From Actinomycetota bacterium (GTDB lineage: Bacteria > Actinomycetota > Thermoleophilia > Solirubrobacterales > 70-9), in assembly GCA_005885405.1 (NCBI GenBank), contig VAYN01000011.1, positions 63,801-127,800 on the forward strand: DNA of 64,000 nucleotides, written 5' to 3'. Each line of letters starts with the position of its first letter. Position 1 is the stretch's first letter. Shown here piece after piece: positions 24,610-33,060 of the stretch. The notes beneath the pieces were generated by a model that did no database searches, was not told where the DNA came from, and saw only the letters and a list, made by a program, of their open reading frames with translations. The position numbers were made by a program, and so were the translations under genes.

Positions 24610-25523
24610 ATGACCCCCAAAACCCACCAATCGAGGGATGCCTGGACACTCGCGAAGCGGCAGCACGGGGTCATCACTCGTGTCCAGCTGCTCGAACTGG
24701 GCTTTAGCTCTGAAGCAATTCGGCACCGGCTTGGGAACGGCCGCCTATATCGAGTTCGGCGCGGGGTCTATGCGGTCGGACGCCCCTTCCTCACTCCCTA
24801 CGGCCGTTGGATGGCCGCTGTGCTCGCCTGTGGCGATGGCGCCGTCCTCAGTCACTCCAGCGCCGCAGCTCTCTGGCGCATCGGGTTTGAGGAGCGTTCC
24901 GGCATTGAGCTTTCCCTACCCAGCCCTTCTCGCCGGCGTCGCCCAGGGATTCGGATTCACCGTCGGCCTTCGCTGCAGGAACGCGACATCACTGCCGAGT
25001 ACGGCATCCCGGTTACGACTCCCGTCCAGACCCTTCTCGACCTCACGCTCAGGCTCGACCGCCTTGGCGTCGAGCGGATGATCAACGAGGCCGACAGATA
25101 CAACCTCGTCAATCCGCCGCAACTGCGCCGTGCACTAGATCAGCGGCCTGGCCAGAAGGGAGTCGCCCTCCTCCGCCACATTCTCGACCGCCGCACCTTT
25201 CGGCTCACCAAAGAGGAGTTGGAACGGCGCTTTCTTCCGCTCGCCGCACAGGCTGGCCTGCCCGTCCTCTCACCGGGCAGTGGGTGAACGAATTCGAAGT
25301 CGACTTCTACTGGCCGGACCTCGGCCTGGTCGTCGAGACGGACGGCCTCCGCTACCACCGCACGCCGGCCGAGCAGGCTCGGGACCGGCTCCGCGACCAG
25401 GCGCACACCGCCGCCGGCCTCACCCAGCTCCGCTTCACCCACGAGCAGGTGCGCTACGAACCGGAGTACGTGCGCGGAATCCTCGCTCAGACGGCGAGCC
25501 GCTTGGCCATCTCGACGAAGTAG
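24610..25523 (+). pseudogene. AbiEi-like winged-helix plus DUF559 (endonuclease-fold) protein, frameshifted
   Basis: The first frame (24610-25287) encodes an N-terminal winged-helix domain seen in AbiEi-type antitoxins (HGVITRVQLLELGFSSEAIRHRL, LYRVRRGVYAVG) and a middle domain, then stops soon after AGLPVL. The DUF559/PD-(D/E)XK-like C-terminal part continues in another frame: LTGQWVNEFEVDFYW, GLVVETDGLRYHRTP and the end at 25523. A two-base CT excess in CCTCTC at about 25267-25270 explains the shift. Restored length is about 304 residues, usual for these actinobacterial genes. The E-x-D-F-x-W and E-T-D residues form the likely nuclease site. Its end overlaps the convergent gene by 37 bp. 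Confidence 0.8.
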
Positions 25524-27415
25524 TCGAGTGCGGCCGGGTTTGCCAGCGAGTCGCGGCTCGCTGCCTTCTCCACCGGCGTCCCCATCAGGATCTTCTTCAC
25601 CGGCACCTCGAGCACCTTGCCGCTGAGGGTGCGCGGCACCTCATCGATCTGGAAGACCTCGTCGGGAACGTGCCGCGGCGAGCACCGCTCGCGCACCCGC
25701 CGCGCGATCTCCCGCGGCAGCCCCTCGTCGATCTCCGCGCCCTCGCGCATCACCACGAAGAGCGGCATCCAGCCGTCGGTCCCCGGCCGTGGCACATCGA
25801 CGACGAGGGCGTCGACGATCTCCTCGATTCCCAGAACCGCCCGGTAGATCTCCGCCGTGCCCATGCGGATGCCGCCGCGGTTGATCGTCGAGTCCGAGCG
25901 GCCGTAGATGACCGCCGTCCCGCGCCGGGTCATTTCCAACCAGTCGCCGTGGCGCCAGGTGCCGGGGAACATCTCGAAATAGCTCTCGCGGTAGCGGCTG
26001 CCGTCCTCGTCGCCGACCTCCCCGACCACCGGTTCGCCCTCTTCGTTCCAAGCCTCGACCGCCGCCCCCAGCGCCCGCGCCTGTAGCTCACCGCGGTACA
26101 CCGGCAGCGTCGCCACCCCGCCGACGAAGGCGGTGCAGAGGTCGGTGCCGCCGCTGGTCGAGAAGAGCCAGGTGTCTGCGCCGACGTGCTCGTAGATCCA
26201 GTCGAAGCCCTCGGGCGAGAGGGGGGACCCGGTCGAGCCGACCGCCTTCAGCGCGCCGAGGTCCCGCCCCGACCCCGGCTCGATCCCCGCCTTCATGCAG
26301 GCGCCGATGTAAGCGGCGCTGGTCCCGAACATCGTCACCCCGGCCTGCTCCGCCAGATCCCAGAGCACGGTCATGTCGGGATGCCCCGGGTTGCCGTCGT
26401 AGAGGACGATCGCGGCTTTGGTCAGCAGCCCGGAGACGAGGAAGTTCCACATCATCCAGCCGGTCGTCGTGAACCAGAAGAGGCGATCGCCGGGATGGGC
26501 GTCGACGTGGAGGTTCAGCTTCTTCAGGTGCTCGAGCAGGATCCCGCCCTGCCCCTGGACGATCGCCTTCGGCAGCCCGGTGGTGCCGGAGGAGTAGAGG
26601 ACCCAGAGCGGGTGGTCGAAGGGGACGCGATCGAACTCCAGCGCCGCGCCCTCGCCGCCGGCCAGCAGGTCCTCCCACCGGCTCGCGTCGGTCAGCGCGC
26701 CCAGGTCGGGATCAGCGTTGAGGTACGGGAGGACGACCGTCCGCCGCAGGCTCGGCATCGCCTCCTTTAGCTGGGCGACGACGTCGCGCCGGTCGAAGTC
26801 CTTGCCGCCGTAGCGGTAGCCGTCGACCGCGAAGAGGACCTTCGGCTCGATCTGGGCGAAGCGATCGATGACGCTGGCCGGGCCGAAGTCCGGCGAGCAG
26901 CTCGACCAGACGGCGCCGATCGAGACGGCGGCGAGGAAGGCGACGATCGCCTCCGGGATGTTCGGCAGGTAGGCGACGACCCGGTCGCCGCGCTCGACCC
27001 CGAGCGCCCGCAGCCCTGCCGCTGCCGCGGCAACCTGCTGCCGCAGCTCGCCCCAGGTCAGCTCATCGAGCTCGCGCAACTCCGAGGCGTGGAGAATCGC
27101 CACCTCCTCGTCGTCTTTGCCGGCGAAGACGTGCTCGGCGTAGTTCAGTCGCGTGCCGGGGAACCAGCGCGCCCCCGGCATCTCCCGGCTCGCCAGCACG
27201 GCACCGCGCTCGCCGTCCGCCTGAAGCCCGAAGAAGTCCCAGATCGCATCCCAGAATGCATCGAGGTCGTCGACCGACCACTGCCAGAGCTCCGCATACC
27301 CGCCGAACGAGAGCCCGCGCTCAGCCTCCAGCCAGCGCATGAACTCGACCAGCCGCGAGCGCTCGACCAGCTCGGCCGACGGCTCCCACAGCAGCTCCCC
27401 GTTGGCCGCGTTCAC
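25487..27415 (-). CDS. aacS: Acetoacetate-CoA ligase (acetoacetyl-CoA synthetase), with apparent internal deletion
   Basis: 642 residues. ACS-type adenylating enzyme: ARWFPGTRLNYAEHVF and the YSSGTTGLPKAIVQ P-loop, GSTGSPLSPEGFDWIY, TSGGTDLCTAF and SGKVLEVPVKKIL with the catalytic Lys. These blocks identify the acetoacetate branch, which turns acetoacetate, ATP and CoA into acetoacetyl-CoA for ketone-body or PHB turnover. Around residue 468 the text reads VVGEVGDEDGSRYRESYF. In the family about 18 residues (a GELV...PSMP..FW block) stand between GEV and GDEDG. An in-frame loss there would remove a conserved strand next to the active site. No tRNA-independent promoter seen; tRNA-Leu lies four bases upstream. 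Confidence 0.88.
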   Translation of the reverse strand: MNAANGELLWEPSAELVERSRLVEFMRWLEAERGLSFGGYAELWQWSVDDLDAFWDAIWDFFGLQADGERGAVLASREMPGARWFPGTRLNYAEHVFAGKDDEEVAILHASELRELDELTWGELRQQVAAAAAGLRALGVERGDRVVAYLPNIPEAIVAFLAAVSIGAVWSSCSPDFGPASVIDRFAQIEPKVLFAVDGYRYGGKDFDRRDVVAQLKEAMPSLRRTVVLPYLNADPDLGALTDASRWEDLLAGGEGAALEFDRVPFDHPLWVLYSSGTTGLPKAIVQGQGGILLEHLKKLNLHVDAHPGDRLFWFTTTGWMMWNFLVSGLLTKAAIVLYDGNPGHPDMTVLWDLAEQAGVTMFGTSAAYIGACMKAGIEPGSGRDLGALKAVGSTGSPLSPEGFDWIYEHVGADTWLFSTSGGTDLCTAFVGGVATLPVYRGELQARALGAAVEAWNEEGEPVVGEVGDEDGSRYRESYFEMFPGTWRHGDWLEMTRRGTAVIYGRSDSTINRGGIRMGTAEIYRAVLGIEEIVDALVVDVPRPGTDGWMPLFVVMREGAEIDEGLPREIARRVRERCSPRHVPDEVFQIDEVPRTLSGKVLEVPVKKILMGTPVEKAASRDSLANPAALDYFVEMAKRLAV

Positions 27416-27418
27416 TTA

Positions 27419-27502
27419 TGCCGGAGGTGGGATTCGAACCCACAAGCCCGCAAGGGCAATCGATTTTGAGTCGATCGCGTATGCCAATTCCGCCACTCCG
27501 GC
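27419..27502 (-). tRNA. tRNA-Leu (CAA)
   Basis: Cloverleaf on the reverse strand: acceptor GCCGGAG/CTCCGGC with discriminator A, anticodon stem ATCGA/TCGAT around loop CTCAAAA (anticodon CAA), a long variable arm typical of tRNA-Leu, and TTCGAATC in the T-arm. CCA is not encoded. Confidence 0.95.
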
Positions 27503-27525
27503 GCCGTCAGAACGATAAAGCCGGA

Positions 27526-28047
27526 TCAGGCCGGCTGCGGATGGCCCGAGGCGCCGGCGCCGTAGTCCTCACCGGATCCGATCGGCCGCTCCTCCTCGAC
27601 GTGCCACTCCTGGTTGAAGGCGTAAAGCGAGGCGGCGATCAAGGCGATCTGCAGGAGACCGAGGATGATCACCAGCAAGCCGATCAGCGAGGAGGGGAGG
27701 AGGGCCTCGTCGAAACCGGCGCGGTCGCGGTTAAACCAGCTTTCGGCGCCGACCGCGCAGAAGATCGCGAGGATCATCGAGAGCGCCGCCACCACCGGCA
27801 GGATGCCGCGGTTCCAGCGCGCGACCAGGAAGGCGAAGAAGGCGTAGAGGAGCGCGTAGATCGCGCAGACGATTCCCATCCCGCCACCGCCCTTGAGCAG
27901 CGACCAGCCGCCGATCGTCACCAAGGCCGCGACCACCGCCGTCGCAACCAGCAAAAGCACGACGACGAACTTGGTCGTGACCGATCCGGCCTTTTCCCGA
28001 TTCGGGCGCCAAAGTTCGTATCCCGGCCTCACCTCTCCAACAGCCAC
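27526..28047 (-). CDS. Four-helix membrane protein of unknown function
   Basis: 173 residues with four predicted membrane helices (about residues 27-48, 58-80, 84-106 and 117-143), short cytoplasmic-type basic N-terminus and an acidic, Gly-rich C-terminal tail. No recognised domain. It is 23 bp upstream of tRNA-Leu (CAA) on the same strand. Confidence 0.75.
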   Translation of the reverse strand: MAVGEVRPGYELWRPNREKAGSVTTKFVVVLLLVATAVVAALVTIGGWSLLKGGGGMGIVCAIYALLYAFFAFLVARWNRGILPVVAALSMILAIFCAVGAESWFNRDRAGFDEALLPSSLIGLLVIILGLLQIALIAASLYAFNQEWHVEEERPIGSGEDYGAGASGHPQPA

Positions 28048-28118
28048 GGCCCGATCATAGAATCTGTCAGCGACGCGCCGCCGTTGGCCGCGCGTTAAGG
28101 CCCTCCGGGGCTGGCCAC

Positions 28119-28203
28119 GCGGGCGTGGCGGAATTTGGCAGACGCGCCAGGTTTAGGTCCTGGTGATCGAAAGATCGTGGGGGTTCAAGTCCCTCCGCCC
28201 GCA
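28119..28203 (+). tRNA. tRNA-Leu (UAG)
   Basis: Acceptor GCGGGCG/CGCCCGC with discriminator A, anticodon stem CCAGG/CCTGG with loop TTTAGGT (anticodon TAG), long variable arm and GGTTCAAGTC in the T-loop. CCA is not encoded. Confidence 0.95.
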
Positions 28204-28243
28204 TGAGAGGATGGCGCGCAAGCCATCGAACCGAGGAGCCTTC

Positions 28244-29518
28244 GTGTCTCGTCTGCGCCATCCCGCCAAGCCCCTGATCCTCCTGCTCGCCTTCGCGGGC
28301 CTCGCCGCTGCGCTGAGCGGCTGCGTCTACTTCAAGGCGCAGAGTCTCAGTTTGTCGCAGCCCGGCGGAATCGGATCAGTGCGTGTCCACTTCGTCTTCT
28401 GCACGGAACCCGAAGTCGAAAAAGCAACCTGCGAACCGCCGGAAGAAAACACCGAAGTCCAGCTGCTCCTCGGCATTGCGGTGCCTCCGGGCTCGGTGGC
28501 TCCGACGACGATCACGGCTTCGCCGGCAAGCGGCGGCACCCCGATCGTCTTCACCCGGAACGACGAAGTCGCAACTGAACTCGCGGCGTCCTCCGGGAAT
28601 CTGGAACAGGTTGCTAAAGAAGCTGAAGAAGAGATCGAAGGGACCCAGGCCTGGCCACCGGCTGGGCTCCAGGGCGTCGGCTATCTCTCAGATGCGGTCC
28701 GCGAAACCGATGGACTGACCCAGGAATGGACGGTTGACGCGGACTTCGGTCTGCCCACCGCCGCGGGCGGCGGAGCCTTCGCGGGACCCTTCGCGACCGC
28801 GCTCGCGGGAGGGGAGAGGGTTGTGAGCCCGTCCCAGTCCGCGAGTCGCCCCGTTCGCTGCTTCCGGTTCAAAGAACCGCCGCAGGAAAGCGAAGCATTC
28901 TGCGCCGGTACCTCGCAGCGCCGCGAAATCGGGACCTCTGACCTGCGGATCGCCGCTCCCGCTGTGGCCAACGTCTTCGTCGGTGGCCAGGTCCCGGTCG
29001 CCTTCGGCGTCAGCTTCGCCAGCTCGGCGCCGACGCCAGCGGCTATCGCCTACACCGCCACCTCGACCCTGAAAGGGGCGAAAGTGGCGGCCGCCAGCAA
29101 CGGCAAAGTCACCGTGACCGTCCCGAAAAACGCGAAACCGGGCACCTACGAAGTCACCCTCACCGGCACCGCCCAGGTGCCGAACGGAGCCTCCTCCTCG
29201 GCCGTGGCCAAGATCAAGGTGACGAAGCCGAAGATCAAGCTTGGCGCCGTCAAGCTGAACAAGGCCAAAGGGACGGCGACCCTCTCGGTCAAGGTTCCCT
29301 CGGCAGGAACCCTCACCGCTACCGGCAAGGGCATCGTCAAGGCGAAGAAGAAGGCCAAGAAGGCCAAGAAGCTGACGATCACAATCAAGGCCAAGGGCGC
29401 GACGAAGGCCAAGCTCGAAGAATCGGGTAAAGCCAAGGTCAAGGCGAAGATCTCCTTCAAGCCCAGTTCCGGCATCGCGGTGAAGAAGACCAAGAGCATC
29501 ACCCTGAAGCAGAGCTGA
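28244..29518 (+). CDS. Secreted lipoprotein with Lys/Ala-rich C-terminal domain
   Basis: 424 residues from a GTG at 28244 with GAGGAG five bases upstream; an ATG at 28211 is the alternative. Lipobox LSGC in a standard signal peptide. The N-terminal part (residues 25-200) has two Cys-containing loops (VFCTEPEVEKATCEPP). The region 250-310 is Ig-like (GKVTVTVPKNAKPGTYEVTL, a typical bacterial Ig strand pattern). The end is a positively charged beta-rich repeat region full of KAKK and KVKAK. Such basic C-terminal repeats are common in envelope proteins of this lineage and may bind cell-wall polymers. Function unknown. Confidence 0.75.
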   Translation: MSRLRHPAKPLILLLAFAGLAAALSGCVYFKAQSLSLSQPGGIGSVRVHFVFCTEPEVEKATCEPPEENTEVQLLLGIAVPPGSVAPTTITASPASGGTPIVFTRNDEVATELAASSGNLEQVAKEAEEEIEGTQAWPPAGLQGVGYLSDAVRETDGLTQEWTVDADFGLPTAAGGGAFAGPFATALAGGERVVSPSQSASRPVRCFRFKEPPQESEAFCAGTSQRREIGTSDLRIAAPAVANVFVGGQVPVAFGVSFASSAPTPAAIAYTATSTLKGAKVAAASNGKVTVTVPKNAKPGTYEVTLTGTAQVPNGASSSAVAKIKVTKPKIKLGAVKLNKAKGTATLSVKVPSAGTLTATGKGIVKAKKKAKKAKKLTITIKAKGATKAKLEESGKAKVKAKISFKPSSGIAVKKTKSITLKQS

Positions 29519-29532
29519 CGACCGCCGGCAAC

Positions 29533-29549
29533 GGGCCCCTTTGGGGCCC
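29533..29549 (+). terminator. Possible weak terminator after the lipoprotein gene
   Basis: Perfect 7-bp stem GGGCCCC/GGGGCCC with a TTT loop, 15 bp after the stop. Only TTGCT follows, so termination without Rho may be inefficient. Confidence 0.5.
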
Positions 29550-29572
29550 TTGCTCGCTACGATCAGCACCCT

Positions 29573-29646
29573 GGGGCACTGGCCAAACTGGCTAAGGCAC
29601 CGGTCTCCAAAACCGGCGATTCTAGGTTCGAGTCCTAGGTGCCCCG
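29573..29646 (+). tRNA. tRNA-Trp (CCA)
   Basis: Acceptor GGGGCAC/GTGCCCC with discriminator G, as expected for bacterial tRNA-Trp; anticodon stem CCGGT/ACCGG around loop CTCCAAA (anticodon CCA); T-arm CTAGG/CCTAG. The 3' CCA is not encoded. Confidence 0.95.
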
Positions 29647-29663
29647 TCTTCTCCGAGCAAAGA

Positions 29664-29706
29664 GGCTTCCGGCCGCCCCAGGCTTGCGGCCGAAAGCCCT
29701 TTTCTC
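29664..29706 (+). terminator. Terminator downstream of tRNA-Trp
   Basis: 13-bp arms GGCTTCCGGCCGC (29664-29676) and GCGGCCGAAAGCC (29686-29698) with one mismatch, followed by CTTTTCTC. Well placed to end the tRNA-Trp transcript. Confidence 0.75.
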
Positions 29707-29735
29707 ATCCCTTGCTTAACGCCTGGATCCGGTGA

Positions 29736-29792
29736 TCAGGACCCCTTTCCGAAGGCAACGGTCGGGGCGATCTTCTGCGTGGAGATCTGCAT
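29736..29792 (-). CDS. Candidate 18-residue peptide with a strong ribosome-binding site
   Basis: Reverse-strand ATG at 29792 preceded by AGGAGAGGAGGTGAGCAC, the best Shine-Dalgarno in the window, at ideal spacing. The frame gives MQISTQKIAPTVAFGKGS and a TGA at 29736-29738. It is divergent from the ArsR-type regulator at 29939, and a 20-bp palindrome lies between the two. No match recognised. It could be a signalling or leader peptide, an upstream regulatory ORF, or a microprotein. The region 29647-29938 (292 bp) otherwise holds only the terminator and the palindrome. Confidence 0.55.
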   Translation of the reverse strand: MQISTQKIAPTVAFGKGS

Positions 29793-29841
29793 GTGCTCAC
29801 CTCCTCTCCTGGCTAACAACCCATGGTGGAGAGGATTACAT

Positions 29842-29861
29842 TGGTGGAGGACGTTCCACCA
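29842..29861. promoter_or_regulatory. Palindrome between divergent peptide ORF and ArsR-type gene
   Basis: Perfect arms TGGTGGA and TCCACCA around GGACGT. On the reverse strand it lies between TTGATG and TGTAAT, a loose -35/-10 pair in front of the peptide ORF. Candidate operator for the adjacent regulator; inferred from position and symmetry. Confidence 0.5.
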
Positions 29862-29938
29862 TCAAGGTGTCTAGTTTCGCTTCCCAAACGTCCATCAAGG
29901 GACTAGGATCAAGCACTCAAATCTTCGAAAGGAAAACC

Positions 29939-30544
29939 GTGGCAACCAGAGCTAGGCGCCGGCAGGCGACGTCAAAACGACTGAAGGCGATGCAGCACCC
30001 GCTTCGCGCCGAAGCTTTTAGGCTGATTCGTGATCGCGGGCCGATTAGCCCGGCCGAAGTTGCCCGCGAGATCGAAGCGGACATCCCCACGGTCAGCTAC
30101 CACGTCCGCAAGCTCAGCGAGTACAACTGCGTCGAAGAAGTCGAGAGTCGACCTGTCCGGGGGGTAGTCGAGCACTTCTACCGGGCGACCGAAATTCAGG
30201 CGGTAGACACCGAGGAGTGGACCAGGCTAGTTGGTCAAGACCCTGAAGTCGCTGAGGTCCTGACCGATGAATTCATGCAGAACATCGTCGACGATTTCAC
30301 CGCTTCCCGCCGCAAGGGGATCGTGGGGCGGGATCAAGAGTTTTGGATCAGCCGCAATCCGCACGTGCTCGATCAGGAGGGCGTTGACGAAGCGCTCAAG
30401 GCTGCCGAGGCATATGAAGCCGCGATGGCCGAGATTGCCACCCGCAGCGCCGCGCGGCGGGTGAAGTCAGAGGACCCCGGGATCCCGGTTTCGTCCTCAA
30501 TCGTCCTCTTCAAGATGCCGCAGCCGCTCTCCGGTTCTCGATAA
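29939..30544 (+). CDS. ArsR-type winged-helix transcriptional regulator
   Basis: 201 residues from a GTG at 29939 with GAAAGGA upstream. An Arg-rich N-terminal arm precedes a winged-helix domain: HPLRAEAFRLIRDRG, ISPAEVAREIEADIPTVSYHVRKL (recognition helix) and CVEEVESRPVRGVVEHFYRAT (wing). The remaining ~110 residues form a helical domain with FTASRRKGIVGRDQEFWI. No Cys metal site is evident, so it more likely senses a small molecule or peptide. Its own promoter region contains the palindrome at 29842-29861. Confidence 0.85.
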   Translation: MATRARRRQATSKRLKAMQHPLRAEAFRLIRDRGPISPAEVAREIEADIPTVSYHVRKLSEYNCVEEVESRPVRGVVEHFYRATEIQAVDTEEWTRLVGQDPEVAEVLTDEFMQNIVDDFTASRRKGIVGRDQEFWISRNPHVLDQEGVDEALKAAEAYEAAMAEIATRSAARRVKSEDPGIPVSSSIVLFKMPQPLSGSR

Positions 30545-30558
30545 CCGGGCACCGCTCC

Positions 30559-31344
30559 TTAGTCAACGCGAGCGGCGATGTGGATGGTTTTGTGATGGCG
30601 CTCTTCGTCGAGCGGGCTCTCCAGGATCACCTGCCAGTTTTCTTCCCGCTGGCCAAATGCTGCGAGCGGGCGTAGGCCGGCGGATTCCAGCGCCGCCTCC
30701 ACCTGCTCCGGCGGCCAGTGTCGCTGGCGGTGGACATACGGCTGAACACCGTGTCCAGATAAACGCATCTCGTACGTGGCCCCACGCTCGACACCCTCGC
30801 TGAGGCCTTCCCAGTCCCAGCCCCCGCCGCTCAGCTCCTCCGACCTGCCGGAGGCGAAGCTGTGCCTGAACCAGAGCAACGTGTTGGCATCGAAGACGAC
30901 CAGCCCTCCGGGACTGAGGTTGCGGCGAATACCGGCGAAAGCGCGCTCAAGGTCTCCATCCTCGGTGAAGTAGTTGACGACCTCATTGAGGAGGAGGACG
31001 AGCTGGAAGCCCCCGTCGGTCTCGGCAGGTGCGACCAATGGCAGGTCGCGGGCGTCGGCACGGTGCAGCTGCACTCGATCGCCGAATTTCTCCGCCGCCT
31101 GACCGAGCATCCCCTCTGAGGCGTCGCAGCCGACCACCTTCCAGCCGCGGTCAAGTAGGGGATCGAAGGCGCGACCCGTTCCGCAGCCGACATCTAGGGC
31201 CCGGCCCTTCTGCAATCCATGCTTTTCCAGCTCGGGAAGGAGTACATCGCCCAACCACATCTCGTAGTTGTTGGTGGAGGTGAACTCGTCGTAGACCGAC
31301 GCGAAGCGATCGTATACCTCCTTGGTCGATTCCCGGTCGGCCAT
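30559..31344 (-). CDS. Class I SAM-dependent methyltransferase
   Basis: 261 residues from the ATG at 31344; the frame is open 60 bases further. YDRFASVYDEFTSTNNYEMW opens the domain, ALDVGCGTGRAFDPLLDRGW is motif I, GCDASEGMLGQA motif II, and LLLNEVVNYFTE follows the post-II region. C-terminal HRQRHWPPEQVEAALESAGL matches glycine/sarcosine-type small-molecule methyltransferases. Target unknown. Converges with the ArsR-type gene. Confidence 0.88.
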   Translation of the reverse strand: MADRESTKEVYDRFASVYDEFTSTNNYEMWLGDVLLPELEKHGLQKGRALDVGCGTGRAFDPLLDRGWKVVGCDASEGMLGQAAEKFGDRVQLHRADARDLPLVAPAETDGGFQLVLLLNEVVNYFTEDGDLERAFAGIRRNLSPGGLVVFDANTLLWFRHSFASGRSEELSGGGWDWEGLSEGVERGATYEMRLSGHGVQPYVHRQRHWPPEQVEAALESAGLRPLAAFGQREENWQVILESPLDEERHHKTIHIAARVD

Positions 31345-31466
31345 GTCAGGACAATAGTCCCGGCGGTCCCGGAATCCGTGTACCCCCACTTGGCGCACGT
31401 GCACCTACGGGTCTTAGACCATTAGTCACTTGTGGGCTGAACCGCTTCCGTGCCACAGTGCTCTCC

Positions 31467-33038
31467 ATGGGGAGGACTCCGCTAGCGAGGAGATTGCGGG
31501 AAGCCGCTGCCGACGCTGCCGCTGAGGTTTCGCGGGAGACGCTGGCGGGAGACATTTACGAGGCTCCGTCCGGTCTGCGTCGACGCGAGCTGCTGGCCGG
31601 TGGCGCCGGCCTTGCCGCTGCCGCGATGCTGAGCGGGCCGATCCCGCGGGCGCTTGCGGCCAGTGGGCCGCGGATCGTCGTCGTCGGCGCCGGGCTTGCC
31701 GGCCTCACTACCGCCTACCGCCTCAAGCAGGCGGGCTACCAGGCCGACTTGTACGAGGCCTCCGATCGGGTCGGAGGCCGCTGCTGGACGCGGCGCGGGG
31801 ACTTCGCCGAAGGGCAGATCGCCGAGCACGGGGGAGAGCTGATTGACCAGGGCCACACCCAGACCCGCAAACTTGCGCAGGAGCTGGGCCTCGACCTCGA
31901 CAACCTGCTCGCCGCCGAGGTAAACGGCGCCGAGCCGCTCTACTACTTCGACGGCGAGCCCTACACCTACGAGCAGGCGACCCGCGACCTGAAGCAGATC
32001 TGGCAGCAGCTGCACAAGGACGTCTCCGAAGCGAGCTATCCCACGCTCTACAACCTTTCGACGGAACGCGGCCGCGAACTCGATGAAATGTCGATCGCCC
32101 AGTGGATCCAGGCCTACGTCCCTGGCGGCTTGAAGTCGAAGCTCGGCCAGCTGCTCGACGTCGCCTACAACATCGAGTACGGCGCCGAGACCAGCGTCCA
32201 AAGCTCGCTCAACATGCTCTACCTGCTCGCCTACTCGGGGCAGGGACAGCTGCGGATCTTCGGCCCCTCGAACGAGAAGTACCGCGTGCGCGGCGGCAAC
32301 GACCAGATCCCGGCACGGCTGGCCCAGCAGCTGAAAGGGCAGATCACCAAGGGGGCGGCGCTGACCTCGATCCGGCGCAACGCCGACGGCAGCTACCGCC
32401 TCGCCTTCGAGTCGGGCGCCACTACCAGCACGGTCACCGCCGACCGCGTCGTCCTCGCCCTGCCGTTCTCGATCCTGCGCACGATCGACTACTCGCAGGC
32501 CGGCTTCTCGACCCTGAAGAGGACCGCGGTCGAGCAGATGGGGATGGGGACGAACTCGAAGCTCCACCTCCAGTTCGACCGGCGGCTCTGGAATGGCCTT
32601 GGCTGTAACGGCGAGACCTACGCCGACACTGGCTACCAGAACACCTGGGATGTGACGCGGGGGCAGTCGGGCGCGGCCGGGATCCTCGTCGATTACACCG
32701 GTGGCAAAATCGGAGCGAGCTTCGGGCCCGAGAACGGCTCTGCGATCGAACGCGCGCAGAAATTCCTGAAGCAGATCGAGCCGGTGCTGCCGGGGATCAG
32801 CGCCCGCTGGAACGGCAAGGCGACGATCGATTATTGGACCGGCTACCGCTGGACCAAAGGCTCCTATTCGTACTGGAAGGTCGGCCAGTACACCGGCTTC
32901 GCCGGGATCGAGCGCCAGCAAGAAGGCGCCTGTCACTTCGCCGGCGAGCACACCTCGATCGACTTCCAGGGCTACCTCAACGGCGCGATCGAGTCCGGCG
33001 AACGCGCCGCCGAAGAGATCCTCGCGGCGCTGAAATAG
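31467..33038 (+). CDS. Exported flavin monoamine oxidase
   Basis: 523 residues from the ATG at 31467; a GTG nine bases earlier is also open. An LRRRELLAGGAG motif plus hydrophobic stretch near residue 43 resembles a Tat signal, consistent with export after FAD insertion. FAD site: VVVGAGLAGLTTAYRL and DRVGGRCWTRRG; substrate and C-terminal FAD site: GYRWTKGSYSYWKVGQY and HFAGEHTSIDFQGYLNGAIESGERAA. Oxidises primary amines or amino acids to imines with release of H2O2. Substrate not predictable. Confidence 0.9.
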   Translation: MGRTPLARRLREAAADAAAEVSRETLAGDIYEAPSGLRRRELLAGGAGLAAAAMLSGPIPRALAASGPRIVVVGAGLAGLTTAYRLKQAGYQADLYEASDRVGGRCWTRRGDFAEGQIAEHGGELIDQGHTQTRKLAQELGLDLDNLLAAEVNGAEPLYYFDGEPYTYEQATRDLKQIWQQLHKDVSEASYPTLYNLSTERGRELDEMSIAQWIQAYVPGGLKSKLGQLLDVAYNIEYGAETSVQSSLNMLYLLAYSGQGQLRIFGPSNEKYRVRGGNDQIPARLAQQLKGQITKGAALTSIRRNADGSYRLAFESGATTSTVTADRVVLALPFSILRTIDYSQAGFSTLKRTAVEQMGMGTNSKLHLQFDRRLWNGLGCNGETYADTGYQNTWDVTRGQSGAAGILVDYTGGKIGASFGPENGSAIERAQKFLKQIEPVLPGISARWNGKATIDYWTGYRWTKGSYSYWKVGQYTGFAGIERQQEGACHFAGEHTSIDFQGYLNGAIESGERAAEEILAALK

Positions 33039-33060
33039 GGCGCCGCCGCCCGGCGGGTGT

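Noticed and set aside
29339..29370. Apparent tandem DNA repeat (AAGGCCAAGAAG units)
   Set aside because: Comes from the Lys/Ala-rich C-terminal protein region and not from a structured DNA array.
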